Positions 37,801 to 46,177 of a DNA stretch of 64,000 nucleotides are shown here, piece after piece. A program made the translations under genes and the position numbers. Every line of letters begins with the position of its first letter. The first letter of the stretch is position 1. Source of the stretch: Streptomyces griseoluteus (GTDB lineage Bacteria; Actinomycetota; Actinomycetes; Streptomycetales; Streptomycetaceae); assembly GCF_004784465.1 (NCBI RefSeq), contig NZ_SRRU01000006.1, positions 248,001 through 312,000 of the forward strand. Direction: 5' to 3'. The notes beneath the pieces are model-generated. The model had not been told where the DNA came from. It was given only the letters and a program-made list of their open reading frames with translations, and ran no database searches.

Positions 37801-38712
37801 TCGCCCAACAGCTTCTCCACCCCGATCCTCCAGCGCGCCTTCGGCTTCGAGGGCGAGATGGTGGAGTGCGGCTACCCGCGCAACGACGTGCTGCGCCGGT
37901 CCGGCACCGAGGGCCGGCAGGAGGAGATCCGCCGCAGGATCGGCCTGCCCGAGGGCAAGCGCGTCGTCATGTACGCCCCGACCTGGCGCGACGACCAGTT
38001 CTACGCGCCGGGCAAGTACAAGCTCGACTTCCGCATCGACCTTGCCGATGCCCGCGCCCGGCTAGGTGATGACCACGTGCTCCTGGTGCGCCGCCACCCC
38101 AACGTGGTTGACCCGGTGCCGGGTGCCGGGGACGGCTTCGTCTTCGACGTCTCCGACTACCCGGACATGGCCGACCTGTCGCTGATCACCGATGTGATGA
38201 TCACTGACTACTCGTCCCTGATGTTCGACTACGTCAACACCGGCCGCCCGATCCTCTTCTTCACCTACGACCTGGACCACTACCGCGACACCCTGCGCGG
38301 GTTCTACTTCGACTTCGAGCAGAGCGCCCCCGGCCCCCTGCTGCGTTCTTCGGAGGACCTGGTGGACGCAGTCCGGGACATCGACCGGATCCAGGAGCGC
38401 TACGCCGGCCAGTACCGCCGTTTCCAGCAGGATTTCTGCGATCTGGACGACGGTCACGCCTCGGCCCGGCTCGCCGACCGCATGCTGATCGCGGGCGGCG
38501 ACCTGGCGCCCGAGCAGGCATGGGCGCCGGCCGTGGGCACGGTGGCCGCACGCCCCACCGGACGCCCCCTCGCATCCTTCGGGGCCGGGCAGGTGACCGA
38601 GAACCTGATGAACGCGATCCCGGCCCCGGCTCCCGCAGTATTCGGCGGCCCCGCCGACGCGTCGACGGTGATTCCGGGGCAGAGCCGAGTGACCGAGGAC
38701 GTGGGTGTGTGA
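34876..38712 (+). CDS. Bifunctional GT2 glycosyltransferase / CDP-glycerol glycerophosphotransferase (TagF-like), 1278 aa
   Basis: The protein joins an N-terminal GT-A glycosyltransferase (about 5-250: LSIVVPFQDVEVYL, VILVDDGSTDRS, FVDGDDV), a long middle part of beta-rich segments (about 360-830) and a C-terminal TagF-type domain (about 855-1215). In the last, QTWHGTPLKKIGHDIE (about 937) and VMITDYSSLMFDY (about 1107) are catalytic-family motifs. TagF domains polymerise glycerol phosphate from CDP-glycerol. It should build a wall teichoic-acid-like polymer at the cytoplasmic face. TTG 34876 is chosen, with GGAG nine bases before it. The divergent LCP gene is the likely ligase. Confidence 0.92.
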   Translation: MADRPRLSIVVPFQDVEVYLTECLESIARQSFRDFEVILVDDGSTDRSAWIAAGFCAADPRFRLVRQHSHGPGHARNTGLRSMHPRGEFLAFVDGDDVIPEYAYELLVRTLEESGSDFVSGNVQMMNSTKKWQSPLHRTPMQKSRRGTHITKFDALIYDRTVWNKVFRRSFWDDQSITFPEGVMYEDSWVNMYAHFRAAKVDVLSDIVYFWRRRDGGAAPSITQRYTELSNLHDRVTAVMAVSRFLTDERSMAGKDSKRKYDTACLKSDLMLHLKMLPDADEEYQQAFMTWANWFLDQADPTIIDELPAEARVKWLLVRDWRLPELLEVVQFERTGGPLPVQRRFRRYLKYPFLGDREVGLDKKAYRLDQEFSLAGTLSAAQWSPDGNELNLTGTAYVRFLNIHKKHMSVKAIALRNKKQGRMVVAPARTTYAPQATEHSKQNRYCYDWAGFETRIDTSRLKSKGEWVEGTWDVAAGVLSRGLFRYRGISRGSVGTGANPPHRYVDKNTRVLPVFLQGKLKLRVEVVRCRITNHRIAGDQLELRGVYLGPTVPEWGKLRVASMNGAGRHDAWAHFTPGGEGWSSFTVRLPLRVLVPGSRADVAAGQEAPQSWNMGSNGWKTTFHVEGRKMTIYPVMADDTPDGHYRMPATLQTPEGDREIVVHRNGSGYLVLFERATLPTVTHAAWRPDGALEISGRYGAADQLSAQEYRDAHLVVRSRAHGAERAVPLTWDGKRFSSVLTPAAMRTLAGDIPLAAGRWDFFLRRQDLSTVAREDRLEDLMCKIEQDLIGDFPQDREENERRYELQAEAYDRLSLLVHSAMPDHARGPYRQKLLRTKAYPAARRNPVRPAILYDAFKGTQYSDSPRALHEELVRRHCDLEHLFVVRDDQVQVPPTATPVRMWSPEWYEALATSRYVVANNHLPDWFQKRDGQVVVQTWHGTPLKKIGHDIEAIHFADQSYLERVAKEVLNWDMLVSPNSFSTPILQRAFGFEGEMVECGYPRNDVLRRSGTEGRQEEIRRRIGLPEGKRVVMYAPTWRDDQFYAPGKYKLDFRIDLADARARLGDDHVLLVRRHPNVVDPVPGAGDGFVFDVSDYPDMADLSLITDVMITDYSSLMFDYVNTGRPILFFTYDLDHYRDTLRGFYFDFEQSAPGPLLRSSEDLVDAVRDIDRIQERYAGQYRRFQQDFCDLDDGHASARLADRMLIAGGDLAPEQAWAPAVGTVAARPTGRPLASFGAGQVTENLMNAIPAPAPAVFGGPADASTVIPGQSRVTEDVGV

Positions 38713-38776
38713 GTGCGTCCCCGCGGCCCACAGCCGCATGAGCGCGCCCTCGCCGAGTCCGTCCGGCGCAGGCCCC

Positions 38777-39748
38777 TCAGCCGGTGCGCACGCGCATCAG
38801 CAGCGCGGAATGGTCCGAGGCGTCCAGGTCCCGGACCGTGCACCGCGTCCGCTCCAGCCCGGTGAACAGGTAGTCCAGCTTGTGCCCCGAGGCGTGGGTG
38901 GGCCGCCCGGCCCGCGAGGTGGCCGACGTCTGGGCGCACTCCCGCTGGCGGATGTACGGTCCGGCCGGCCAGACCCAGGAAGCGGGATTGCGGGGACCCG
39001 GCGGAGACACGTTCAGGTCACCGCCGTACACCGTGCGCCGCGAGGGCACCGTCGCGGCCAGCGCCTTCAACTGGTCGTCCCGGAAGTCCCACCCGGGGTG
39101 TGCCGCATCGCTGTGCGCCGGGCTGAGATGGGCGTCGCACACCCGTATGCCGGGTGCCTCCACCGTGGCGCAGAGGATGCCACGCGTCACGCCTACTGTG
39201 GGCTGCTGCGCGGGCACCGAGGTGAGGGAGGCCAGCGGATACCCGGCCAGGATCGCGTAACCGGCCTCGCCCTGTGCCGCCTCGGCGCAGTGCACGGGTG
39301 TGGCGCGGCCGGTGGCGTCGCGAGCGAGGTACGGCCGGAACGCCGTGTGCCAGGAAGTGCCCAGGGACCGGCGGACAGCGGCCACGTCGCCCGCGCATGC
39401 CTCCTGGAGCAGGACCAGGCGGGCCCCGGAGTTTGTGACCAGTCCGGTCAGCGCTCGCCGTTTCCGTTCCGGGCTTCCGGTGCCGGCACAGTGCCACTGC
39501 CGGACACCGCACATGTTCCAGGTCGCCACGGTGAGCGTCCGGGGAGCGGGGGAACGCGGCGGATGCAGCGTCAGGGCCGCCGTCACCCCGGCAGCGACAC
39601 CGGCCACGGTTGCCGTCAGGATCAGGCGACGCCGTCCGCCGTGCCGTTGCCGAGGGAGTCGTGGCCGGGCCGGGAGTGAGAACACCCCGGCATCATCACC
39701 GCCCGACCCGCCGGACACCAAAAGCTGTGCCCGCGCACAGTCAGTCAT
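38777..39748 (-). CDS. Endonuclease/exonuclease/phosphatase family protein, membrane-anchored, 323 aa
   Basis: An EEP-fold hydrolase of DNase I/sphingomyelinase type. The metal and catalytic motifs are intact: VATWNMCGVR, VLLQEAC, VYGGDLNVSP and LDASDHSALL. An N-terminal helix (about 41-60: LILTATVAGVAAGVTAALTL) after a basic stretch suggests an anchor with an external catalytic domain. Substrate could be nucleic acid, phospholipid or a phosphodiester polymer; the teichoic-acid neighbourhood makes the last attractive, but that is inference. ATG 39748 is preferred; in-frame starts at 39772 and 39790 overlap the divergent gene. Confidence 0.8.
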   Translation of the reverse strand: MTDCARAQLLVSGGSGGDDAGVFSLPARPRLPRQRHGGRRRLILTATVAGVAAGVTAALTLHPPRSPAPRTLTVATWNMCGVRQWHCAGTGSPERKRRALTGLVTNSGARLVLLQEACAGDVAAVRRSLGTSWHTAFRPYLARDATGRATPVHCAEAAQGEAGYAILAGYPLASLTSVPAQQPTVGVTRGILCATVEAPGIRVCDAHLSPAHSDAAHPGWDFRDDQLKALAATVPSRRTVYGGDLNVSPPGPRNPASWVWPAGPYIRQRECAQTSATSRAGRPTHASGHKLDYLFTGLERTRCTVRDLDASDHSALLMRVRTG

Positions 39749-39770
39749 CCGATCGAAGTGGAAGCGCACC

Positions 39771-41153
39771 ATGTCTGAAGCCCCGGCCAAGCGCCGTCAG
39801 GTGATCAAGGGGATCGACGCGTCGGGCCCGTACCCGGTCGAGTACCGGTTCGCGCACGCCCCGAACGCCGAGCGGCATCTCGTGATCGTCCTCGCCGGTC
39901 TGGACGACCCGGACGGTTACGGCTGGGCGACCGGAGAGATGGACGACCTTCCGGCGAACATCCTGTGGATCCGGGACCGGTTCGACGGCGGCAGCGCCTC
40001 ATACCTGTGCCGGGACATGGACTTCGGCGTCGAGAAGTCCGTGGCCGAGGTCGTCGCGCGGGTGACGGAATTGCTCGGGCTGCACCGGGCCGAGGTCACG
40101 CTGTGGGGCAGTGGTCGTGGCGGCAGCGCGGCCCTCCACCTCGGGCTGAAGCACGGTTACGGCAACATCGTCGCCGTCGGTCCGGAGTTCGCGCTCGGCT
40201 CGCCTCTGCGGGAGCGACGCCCGGCCGCGGCCCGGCATTTGCTGGGTGAGCCGATGGCTGACGAGGACGCCCGTGCCCTCGATGCCCTCCTGCCCGACCT
40301 GCTCGCCTCCAGCGTGCATCCGCAGACGCACCTCTACGTCTTCCCCCCGGCGGACGACGAGCCGGATGCCGGCCGCGAGATGTGCCTCGGACTGCTGCGC
40401 CAGTACCGGAACGCCGACCTCGTCCACGAGACATTCCCCCTGCTGAACCTCGCCCATATGCTCGTCGCGGGCCTCGTCCCCCGTCTGACCGCCGCTCCCC
40501 GGGCCGAGGGACGGCCGTCCGCCGGCCTGCCCGGCATCGGCAGCTACCTCAAGTCGACGTCTGTGGTGCAGGGTTCGTTCGCCGCGCCGGTCGTGCTCTC
40601 ACCCGGCCCGGACGACCTGCTCTCGGCCACCGGCGTGCGCCTCGTGGGCCGGGCGCCCGGCGCGGTCCGGGTGAGCCTGTGGGAGAACGGTACGTACCTG
40701 GCGTCGGCGCCCGTGACGCAGGACGGCGACTGGAGCTGGACACGTCGGACGTGGACGCCGGGCGAGCACAACGTACGCCTCTTCGCCGTCGATGCGCTCG
40801 GCTATCAGTCCCCGCGCGCCGACGCGCAGTTCACCGTGTCCGACCACCTCACGCCGGAAGTCGTTCCCACGCGGCCCGGCGCGGCCCCGCCGGTCGTGCA
40901 GCGGCCGGAGCCCTACCTCCAAGTGCCGGGAGCCCGGGTCGGGTTCACCGGTTTCGCCACGGGGGCGGCCCGGGTCGGCATCCGGGAGAACGGCGCCGTC
41001 CTGGGGGAGTGCGCGGTCGCTCCCGACGGAGCGTGGTCCTGGGCACCGGAAGGCCCCTGGGCCGGGGGACCACACACCGTCGAAGTCTTCTCCATCGGCG
41101 CCGCCGACACCGAGTCCCGGCCCGTCGCCGTCACCTTCACCGCCGAATCCTGA
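39771..41153 (+). CDS. Asp2-like alpha/beta-hydrolase paralogue A with Ig-like repeats, nucleophile missing, 460 aa
   Basis: The N-terminal 250 residues form an alpha/beta-hydrolase fold like Asp2-type proteins, collinear with paralogue B (41192). The nucleophile elbow reads LWGSGRGGSA: residue 115 is Gly where B has Ser (codon GGT). The segment carrying B's probable catalytic His (DHTRVAGRNVP) is also missing. It is therefore predicted to be catalytically inactive in the usual sense. Two bacterial Ig-like repeats follow (LWENGTYLASAPVTQDGDWSW and IRENGAVLGECAVAPDGAWS). No signal peptide is seen. A scaffold or polymer-binding partner of B is a reasonable guess. Confidence 0.75.
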   Translation: MSEAPAKRRQVIKGIDASGPYPVEYRFAHAPNAERHLVIVLAGLDDPDGYGWATGEMDDLPANILWIRDRFDGGSASYLCRDMDFGVEKSVAEVVARVTELLGLHRAEVTLWGSGRGGSAALHLGLKHGYGNIVAVGPEFALGSPLRERRPAAARHLLGEPMADEDARALDALLPDLLASSVHPQTHLYVFPPADDEPDAGREMCLGLLRQYRNADLVHETFPLLNLAHMLVAGLVPRLTAAPRAEGRPSAGLPGIGSYLKSTSVVQGSFAAPVVLSPGPDDLLSATGVRLVGRAPGAVRVSLWENGTYLASAPVTQDGDWSWTRRTWTPGEHNVRLFAVDALGYQSPRADAQFTVSDHLTPEVVPTRPGAAPPVVQRPEPYLQVPGARVGFTGFATGAARVGIRENGAVLGECAVAPDGAWSWAPEGPWAGGPHTVEVFSIGAADTESRPVAVTFTAES

Positions 41154-41191
41154 GCCCCGACCGCAGCACACCACAGAGCGGAACCCCTCAC

Positions 41192-42694
41192 ATGTCCCCA
41201 GCAGCACCCGCCGGGCGCAAGCAGCACACCGGCATCGAGTCCTCCGGGACCTTCCCGGTCGAGTACAGGTTCGCGCCCGCCACCAAGGGCAACCGGCACC
41301 TCGTCGTCGTCTTCGCCAACTTCGCCGCGCCCCAGGACTACGGCTGGTCCAACGGGGTCTTCGACAAACTGCGCGCCAACGTCCTCTGGATTCGCGACAA
41401 GTTCGACGACAACCGCAGTTACTACCTGTGCAGGGGCATGGACTTCTCCCTGGAGCGGTCCGTCCTGGGGCTGATCTCCAATGTCATGCGCGCCCTTGAC
41501 CTCACCCCCGACCGCGTGACGCTGTGGGGGAGTTCCAAGGGCGGCAGCGCGGCCCTGCACTTCGGTCTGAAGTACGGGTTCCGCAACATCGTCGCCATCG
41601 CCCCCCAGTTCGCCATCGGCACCTACGTCCGGGACGTCCACCCCGGCGTCGCCCGGTTCATGCTCGGTGAGGACGTGCCGGAGGAGAACGTGCGGGCCCT
41701 GGACGCCCTGATCCCCGACCTGCTGCGCGCCGGCGCGAACCACACGGCCAACATCTATGTCGTGTCCGCCGCCCAGGACGACCAGTACCCCACCCAGATC
41801 GAGCCCTACCTGGGCCTGCTCCGCAACTACACCAACTTCAACCTGATCTTCAGCGACTCCCCTCACATCGCCGACCACACCCGGGTCGCGGGGCGCAACG
41901 TCCCGCTCCTCATGGGCCTGGCCAACTTCCTGATCGACGGCATCGCCCCCCGCCTGGGCCTGGTGCGCAACGGTTTCGAGGAGCCCGACCGCGACACCTC
42001 GGTGCTCTCCTCCTACCTCTCGGCGACCGCGCTCGTGCGCGGCGCGGAGTTCCCCCCGCCCGTGGTGCTCGCCCCCGCCGCGGACGCCCGACTGCACCAG
42101 GACGCCGTACGCTTCAGCGGCCACGCCCCCGGTGCGGTACGGGTGAGTGTCTGGGAGCACGGCAAGTACGTCGGCCAGTGCGACGTCGGGCCGGACGGAA
42201 GCTGGTCCTGGGAACGGGGACGGCCCTGGAGCCTGGGCAAGCACCCGGTGAAGCTCTACGCGGTCGACGCCTACGGCTACCAGTCGGAGCGGATCGAGCT
42301 GACGTTCACCGCGATCGGCGGCCCCGCCCCGGCGCGCGCCGCCGCGCCGGTGATGGACGGCGGGCCCCCGTCGGCGACGACGGCAGCGGCCGCGCCGATG
42401 GTGCTGCAGCCCATCGCGCATGAGCAGGTCATGGACGTGCGGGTGGTCTTCACCGGCCTCGCGGCCGGCGCGTCGCGCGTCGGGTTCCGGCTCGACGGCA
42501 TGCCGTTGGGCGTCACCGAGGTCGACAGGGACGGTGGCTGGACCTGGGACGCGGGCTGGGCATGGGACACGGGCACCCATGTCGTCGATGTCGTCGCCAT
42601 CGATCCGGCCGGTGTGGAGTCCCCGGCCACCACGGTCCCCTTCACCGTCGCGCCCGCCACGGCCCCCGCCGCCCACCACGGCGGAACCTACTGA
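41192..42694 (+). CDS. Asp2-like alpha/beta-hydrolase paralogue B with Ig-like repeats, 500 aa
   Basis: Close paralogue of the preceding gene, starting 38 bases after its stop. The hydrolase elbow is intact: LWGSSKGGSA with nucleophile Ser115, acidic candidates D196/D197 (AAQDDQYP) and His in IADHTRV (about 229). Two C-terminal Ig-like repeats follow (about 280-370 SVWEHGKYVGQCDVGPDGSW, and 395-485 FRLDGMPLGVTEVDRDGGWT), joined by an Ala/Pro-rich linker. Asp2-type proteins act as carbohydrate O-acetyl transferases or esterases in accessory Sec systems. Here the TagF-like gene nearby suggests a cell-wall polymer as target, which is inferred. No signal peptide is visible. Confidence 0.78.
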   Translation: MSPAAPAGRKQHTGIESSGTFPVEYRFAPATKGNRHLVVVFANFAAPQDYGWSNGVFDKLRANVLWIRDKFDDNRSYYLCRGMDFSLERSVLGLISNVMRALDLTPDRVTLWGSSKGGSAALHFGLKYGFRNIVAIAPQFAIGTYVRDVHPGVARFMLGEDVPEENVRALDALIPDLLRAGANHTANIYVVSAAQDDQYPTQIEPYLGLLRNYTNFNLIFSDSPHIADHTRVAGRNVPLLMGLANFLIDGIAPRLGLVRNGFEEPDRDTSVLSSYLSATALVRGAEFPPPVVLAPAADARLHQDAVRFSGHAPGAVRVSVWEHGKYVGQCDVGPDGSWSWERGRPWSLGKHPVKLYAVDAYGYQSERIELTFTAIGGPAPARAAAPVMDGGPPSATTAAAAPMVLQPIAHEQVMDVRVVFTGLAAGASRVGFRLDGMPLGVTEVDRDGGWTWDAGWAWDTGTHVVDVVAIDPAGVESPATTVPFTVAPATAPAAHHGGTY

Positions 42695-42730
42695 CCGCCT
42701 TCGCGCAGGAGAGGCAGAGAGGTACAACGG

Positions 42731-42766
42731 AGGAGGGCCCCCGCGCCGCAGCGCCGGGGCCCTCCT
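42731..42766. terminator. Bidirectional terminator between convergent genes
   Basis: AGGAGGGCCCC (42731-42741) and GGGGCCCTCCT (42756-42766) form an 11-bp perfect stem, with an inner GGCGC/GCGCC-type pairing in the loop. It lies between paralogue B (ends 42694) and fadB (ends 42785). Confidence 0.7.
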
Positions 42767-42784
42767 GCGTACAGCCGGCCGGTG

Positions 42785-44914
42785 TTACGCCGGCACGCTT
42801 GCCACACCCTGCTCGAGGAACCGCTTGCCGTTCACCCGCTCGGAGACACCCTCGCGGTCCAGGTACGGCGTGATGCCGCCCAGGTGGAAGGGCCAGCCGG
42901 CGCCGGTGATGAGGCACAGGTCGATGTCCTGCGCCTCGGCGACGACGCCCTCGTCCAGCATGAGGCCGATCTCCTGGGCCACGGCGTCTAGGACGCGGTC
43001 GCGGACCTGCTCCTCGGTGAGGACGGAGTCGCCCTGCTTGAGCAGCGCGGCGACCTCGGGGTCCAGCTCCGGCTTGCCGCTGCCGTAGACGTAGAAGCCG
43101 CGCTTGCCCGCCTCGACGACCGCCTTCAGGTTCGGGGAGACCGTAAAGCGGTCCGGGAAGGCCCGGTTGAGGGTCTCCGAGACGTGCAGGCCGATCGCCG
43201 GGCCGACCAGCTCCAGCAGCACCAGCGGGGACATCGGCAGGCCGAGCGGCTCGACGGCCTTCTCCGCGACCTCGACCGGGGTGCCCTCATCGATGACGTT
43301 CTGGATCTCGCCCATGAAGCGGGTCAGGATGCGGTTGACGACGAACGCCGGGGCGTCCTTCACCAGCACCGCGGTCTTCTTCAGCTTCTTGGCCACGCCG
43401 AACGCCGTCGCCAGCGCGGCGTCGTCGGTCTGCTCGCCGCGCACGATCTCCAGCAGCGGCAGGATCGCGACGGGGTTGAAGAAGTGGAAGCCGACGACCC
43501 GCTCGGGGTGCTTCAGCTTCGACGCCATCTCCGACACCGACAGCGAGGAGGTGTTGGTGGCGAGGATCGCGTGCGCCGGGGCGACCGCCTCGACCTCGGC
43601 GAACACCTTCTGCTTGACGCCCATCTCCTCGAACACGGCTTCGATGATGAAGTCGGCGTCCGCGAAGCCCTCGGCCTTGTCCAGGACACCGGTGACCAGC
43701 GCCTTGAGGCGGTTGGCCTTGTCCTGGTTGATCCGGCCCTTGCCGAGCAGCTTGTCGATCTCGGCGTGGACGTAGCCCACACCCTTGTCGACGCGCTCCT
43801 GGTCGATGTCGGTCAGCACGACCGGCACCTCCAGGCGACGCAGGAAGAGCAGCGCGAGCTGGGAGGCCATGAGACCGGCGCCGACGACGCCGACCTTGGT
43901 GACCGGACGCGCCAGCGACTTGTCGGGGGCGCCCGCAGGACGCTTGCCGCGCTTCTGCACCAGGTTGAACGCGTAGATGCCGGACCGCAGTTCGCCGCCC
44001 ATGATCAGGTCGGCGAGGGCCTGGTCCTCGGCATCGAAGCCCTTCTGGAGGTCGCCGTCCTTGGCACCCTCGATGATCTCCAGCGCGCGGTAGGCGGCCG
44101 GGGCCGCGCCGTGCACCTTGGAGTCCGCGACGAAGCGGCCCTTGGCGACGGCCTGGTCCCACGCCTCGCCCCGGTCGATCGCCGGACGCTCGACGGTGAT
44201 GTCGCCCTTGAGGACCTGCGCGGTCCACAGCAGCGACTGCTCCAGGAAGTCGGCACCCTCGAACAGCGCGTCGGCGATGCCGAGTTCGAAGACCTGCTTG
44301 CCCTTGAGCTGGCGGTTCTGGTTGAGGCTGTTCTCGATGATGACCTGGACGGCCTTCTCGGGACCGATCAGGTTCGGCAGCAGGGCGCAGCCGCCCCAGC
44401 CGGGCACCAGGCCGAGGAAGACCTCGGGCAGCGAGAACGCCGGGATCGCCTTGGAGACGGTCCGGTAGGAGCAGTGCAGGCCGACCTCGACACCGCCGCC
44501 CATCGCCGCGCCGTTGTAGTAGGCGAAGGTCGGGACCGCGAGGCCGGAGAGGCGCTTGAAGACCTCGTGGCCGCCCTTGCCGATGGCGAGCGCGTCCTCG
44601 TGCCGCTTCAGCAGCTCGACACCCTTGAGGTCGGCGCCGACCGCGAAGATGAACGGCTTGCCGGTGATGCCGACACCGACGATGTCACCGTCCGCGGCCT
44701 CCTTCTCGACCTGGTCGATCGCGGCGTTCAGGTTCGCCAGCGAGGCCGGGCCGAAGGTGGTCGGCTTGGTGTGGTCGAAGCCGTTGTCCAGCGTGATCAG
44801 CGCGAACCTGCCCGCGTTGAAAGGCAGTTCGAAGTGCCGTACGTGGGCCTGGGTGACGACCTCGCCGGGGAACAGCTCGGCAGCACCCTTCAGCAGCTCG
44901 GTGGTGTTGCTCAC
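42785..44914 (-). CDS. fadB: 3-hydroxyacyl-CoA dehydrogenase / enoyl-CoA hydratase (FadB-like), 709 aa
   Basis: The bifunctional alpha subunit of the fatty-acid beta-oxidation complex hydrates enoyl-CoA and oxidises 3-hydroxyacyl-CoA. The N-terminal crotonase domain (about 25-310) has both catalytic glutamates, E143 in GGGVEVGL and E164 in SLPEVFLGLVPGWGG. The NAD-binding domain starts VGVVGAGLM (341-349), and the dehydrogenase catalytic His is in GFHFFNPVA. GTG 44914 overlaps the stop of the upstream thiolase gene by four bases (GTGA), so the two are coupled. Together they form the multifunctional complex. Confidence 0.94.
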   Translation of the reverse strand: MSNTTELLKGAAELFPGEVVTQAHVRHFELPFNAGRFALITLDNGFDHTKPTTFGPASLANLNAAIDQVEKEAADGDIVGVGITGKPFIFAVGADLKGVELLKRHEDALAIGKGGHEVFKRLSGLAVPTFAYYNGAAMGGGVEVGLHCSYRTVSKAIPAFSLPEVFLGLVPGWGGCALLPNLIGPEKAVQVIIENSLNQNRQLKGKQVFELGIADALFEGADFLEQSLLWTAQVLKGDITVERPAIDRGEAWDQAVAKGRFVADSKVHGAAPAAYRALEIIEGAKDGDLQKGFDAEDQALADLIMGGELRSGIYAFNLVQKRGKRPAGAPDKSLARPVTKVGVVGAGLMASQLALLFLRRLEVPVVLTDIDQERVDKGVGYVHAEIDKLLGKGRINQDKANRLKALVTGVLDKAEGFADADFIIEAVFEEMGVKQKVFAEVEAVAPAHAILATNTSSLSVSEMASKLKHPERVVGFHFFNPVAILPLLEIVRGEQTDDAALATAFGVAKKLKKTAVLVKDAPAFVVNRILTRFMGEIQNVIDEGTPVEVAEKAVEPLGLPMSPLVLLELVGPAIGLHVSETLNRAFPDRFTVSPNLKAVVEAGKRGFYVYGSGKPELDPEVAALLKQGDSVLTEEQVRDRVLDAVAQEIGLMLDEGVVAEAQDIDLCLITGAGWPFHLGGITPYLDREGVSERVNGKRFLEQGVASVPA

Positions 44915-46128
44915 TTGTCCCCCTCGAAGTTCGGGTTCTCCCAGATGACCGTCGCGCCCATGCCGAAGCCGACGCACATGGTGGTCAGGCCGTAGCGGAC
45001 GTCCGGGTTCTCCTCGAACTGGCGGGCGAGCTGCGTCATGAGCCGCACACCGGAGGAGGCCAGCGGGTGGCCGAACGCGATGGCGCCGCCGTACTGGTTG
45101 ACGCGGCTGTCGTCGTCGGCGATGCCGTAGTGCTCCAGGAACGCGAGGACCTGGACGGCGAACGCCTCGTTGATCTCGAACAGGCCGATGTCGGAGATCG
45201 ACAGGCCGGCCTGGGCGAGGGCCTTCTCGGTGGCCGGGATCGGGCCGTAGCCCATCACCTCGGGCTCCACGCCCGCGAAGGCGTAGGAGACCAGGCGCAT
45301 CTTGACCGGCAGGCCGTTCTCGCGGGCGAAGTCCTCGGACGCGATGAGGGAGGCGGTGGCGCCGTCGTTCAGACCGGCCGCGTTGCCCGCGGTGACCCGG
45401 CCGTGCACGCGGAACGGCGTCTTGAGACCGCTCAGGTTCTCCAGCGTGGTGCCGGGGCGCATCGGCTCGTCGGCGGTGACCAGGCCCCAGCCCGTCTCAC
45501 CGGCCTCTTCGTTGGTGCGGCGCACCGAGATCGGCACCAGGTCCTGCTGGATCTTGCCGTTGGCGTACGCCTTGGCGGCCTTCTCCTGCGAGCGGACCGC
45601 GTACTCGTCGGCGCGCTGCTTGGTGATGGTCGGGTACCGGTCGTGCAGGTTCTCGGCGGTCATGCCCATGAACAGCGCCGACTCGTCGACCAGCTTCTCG
45701 GAGACGAAGCGCGGGTTGGGGTCCACGCCCTCGCCCATCGGGTGCCGGCCCATGTGCTCGACACCGCCCGCGATGGCGATGTCGTACGCGCCGAAGGCGA
45801 CCGAGCCGGACACCGAGGTGACGGCGGTCAGCGCGCCCGCGCACATGCGGTCGATGGAATAGCCGGGCACCGACTGCGGCAGGCCCGCGAGGATGCCCGC
45901 GGTACGGCCGAGGGTGAGGCCCTGGTCACCGATCTGGGTGGTCGCGGCGATGGCGACCTCGTCGATCTTCTTCGGGTCCAGACCGGGGTTGCGGCGCAGC
46001 AGCTCCCGGATCGCCTTCACGACGAGGTCGTCGGCGCGAGTCTCGTGATAGATGCCCTTCGGGCCCGCCTTGCCGAACGGGGTGCGGACGCCGTCGACGA
46101 AGACGACGTCCCTGACGGTACGAGGCAC
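44911..46128 (-). CDS. fadA: Acetyl-CoA C-acyltransferase (thiolase, FadA-like), 405 aa
   Basis: The beta subunit of the beta-oxidation complex thiolytically cleaves 3-ketoacyl-CoA. The nucleophilic Cys is C96 in SIDRMCAGALTA; the conserved His is in NQYGGAIAFGHPLASSG, and the second Cys in LTTMCVGFGMGA. Length (405) and the C-terminus are normal. It is the first gene of the fadA-fadB operon. The 149-base upstream region carries two palindromes that could bind an acyl-CoA-responsive regulator. Confidence 0.94.
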   Translation of the reverse strand: MPRTVRDVVFVDGVRTPFGKAGPKGIYHETRADDLVVKAIRELLRRNPGLDPKKIDEVAIAATTQIGDQGLTLGRTAGILAGLPQSVPGYSIDRMCAGALTAVTSVSGSVAFGAYDIAIAGGVEHMGRHPMGEGVDPNPRFVSEKLVDESALFMGMTAENLHDRYPTITKQRADEYAVRSQEKAAKAYANGKIQQDLVPISVRRTNEEAGETGWGLVTADEPMRPGTTLENLSGLKTPFRVHGRVTAGNAAGLNDGATASLIASEDFARENGLPVKMRLVSYAFAGVEPEVMGYGPIPATEKALAQAGLSISDIGLFEINEAFAVQVLAFLEHYGIADDDSRVNQYGGAIAFGHPLASSGVRLMTQLARQFEENPDVRYGLTTMCVGFGMGATVIWENPNFEGDK

Positions 46129-46156
46129 GATGGCTCTCCTCCAGGGTGCGGGACGC

Positions 46157-46170
46157 TGAGCGCTTGCTCA
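46157..46170. promoter_or_regulatory. Palindrome 1 upstream of fadA
   Basis: TGAGCGCTTGCTCA has perfect TGAGC/GCTCA arms around GCTT, 29 bases upstream of the fadA start. TetR-type regulators of fatty-acid use bind similar short palindromes, but the regulator is not identified. Confidence 0.45.
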
Positions 46171-46177
46171 ACCTCAT

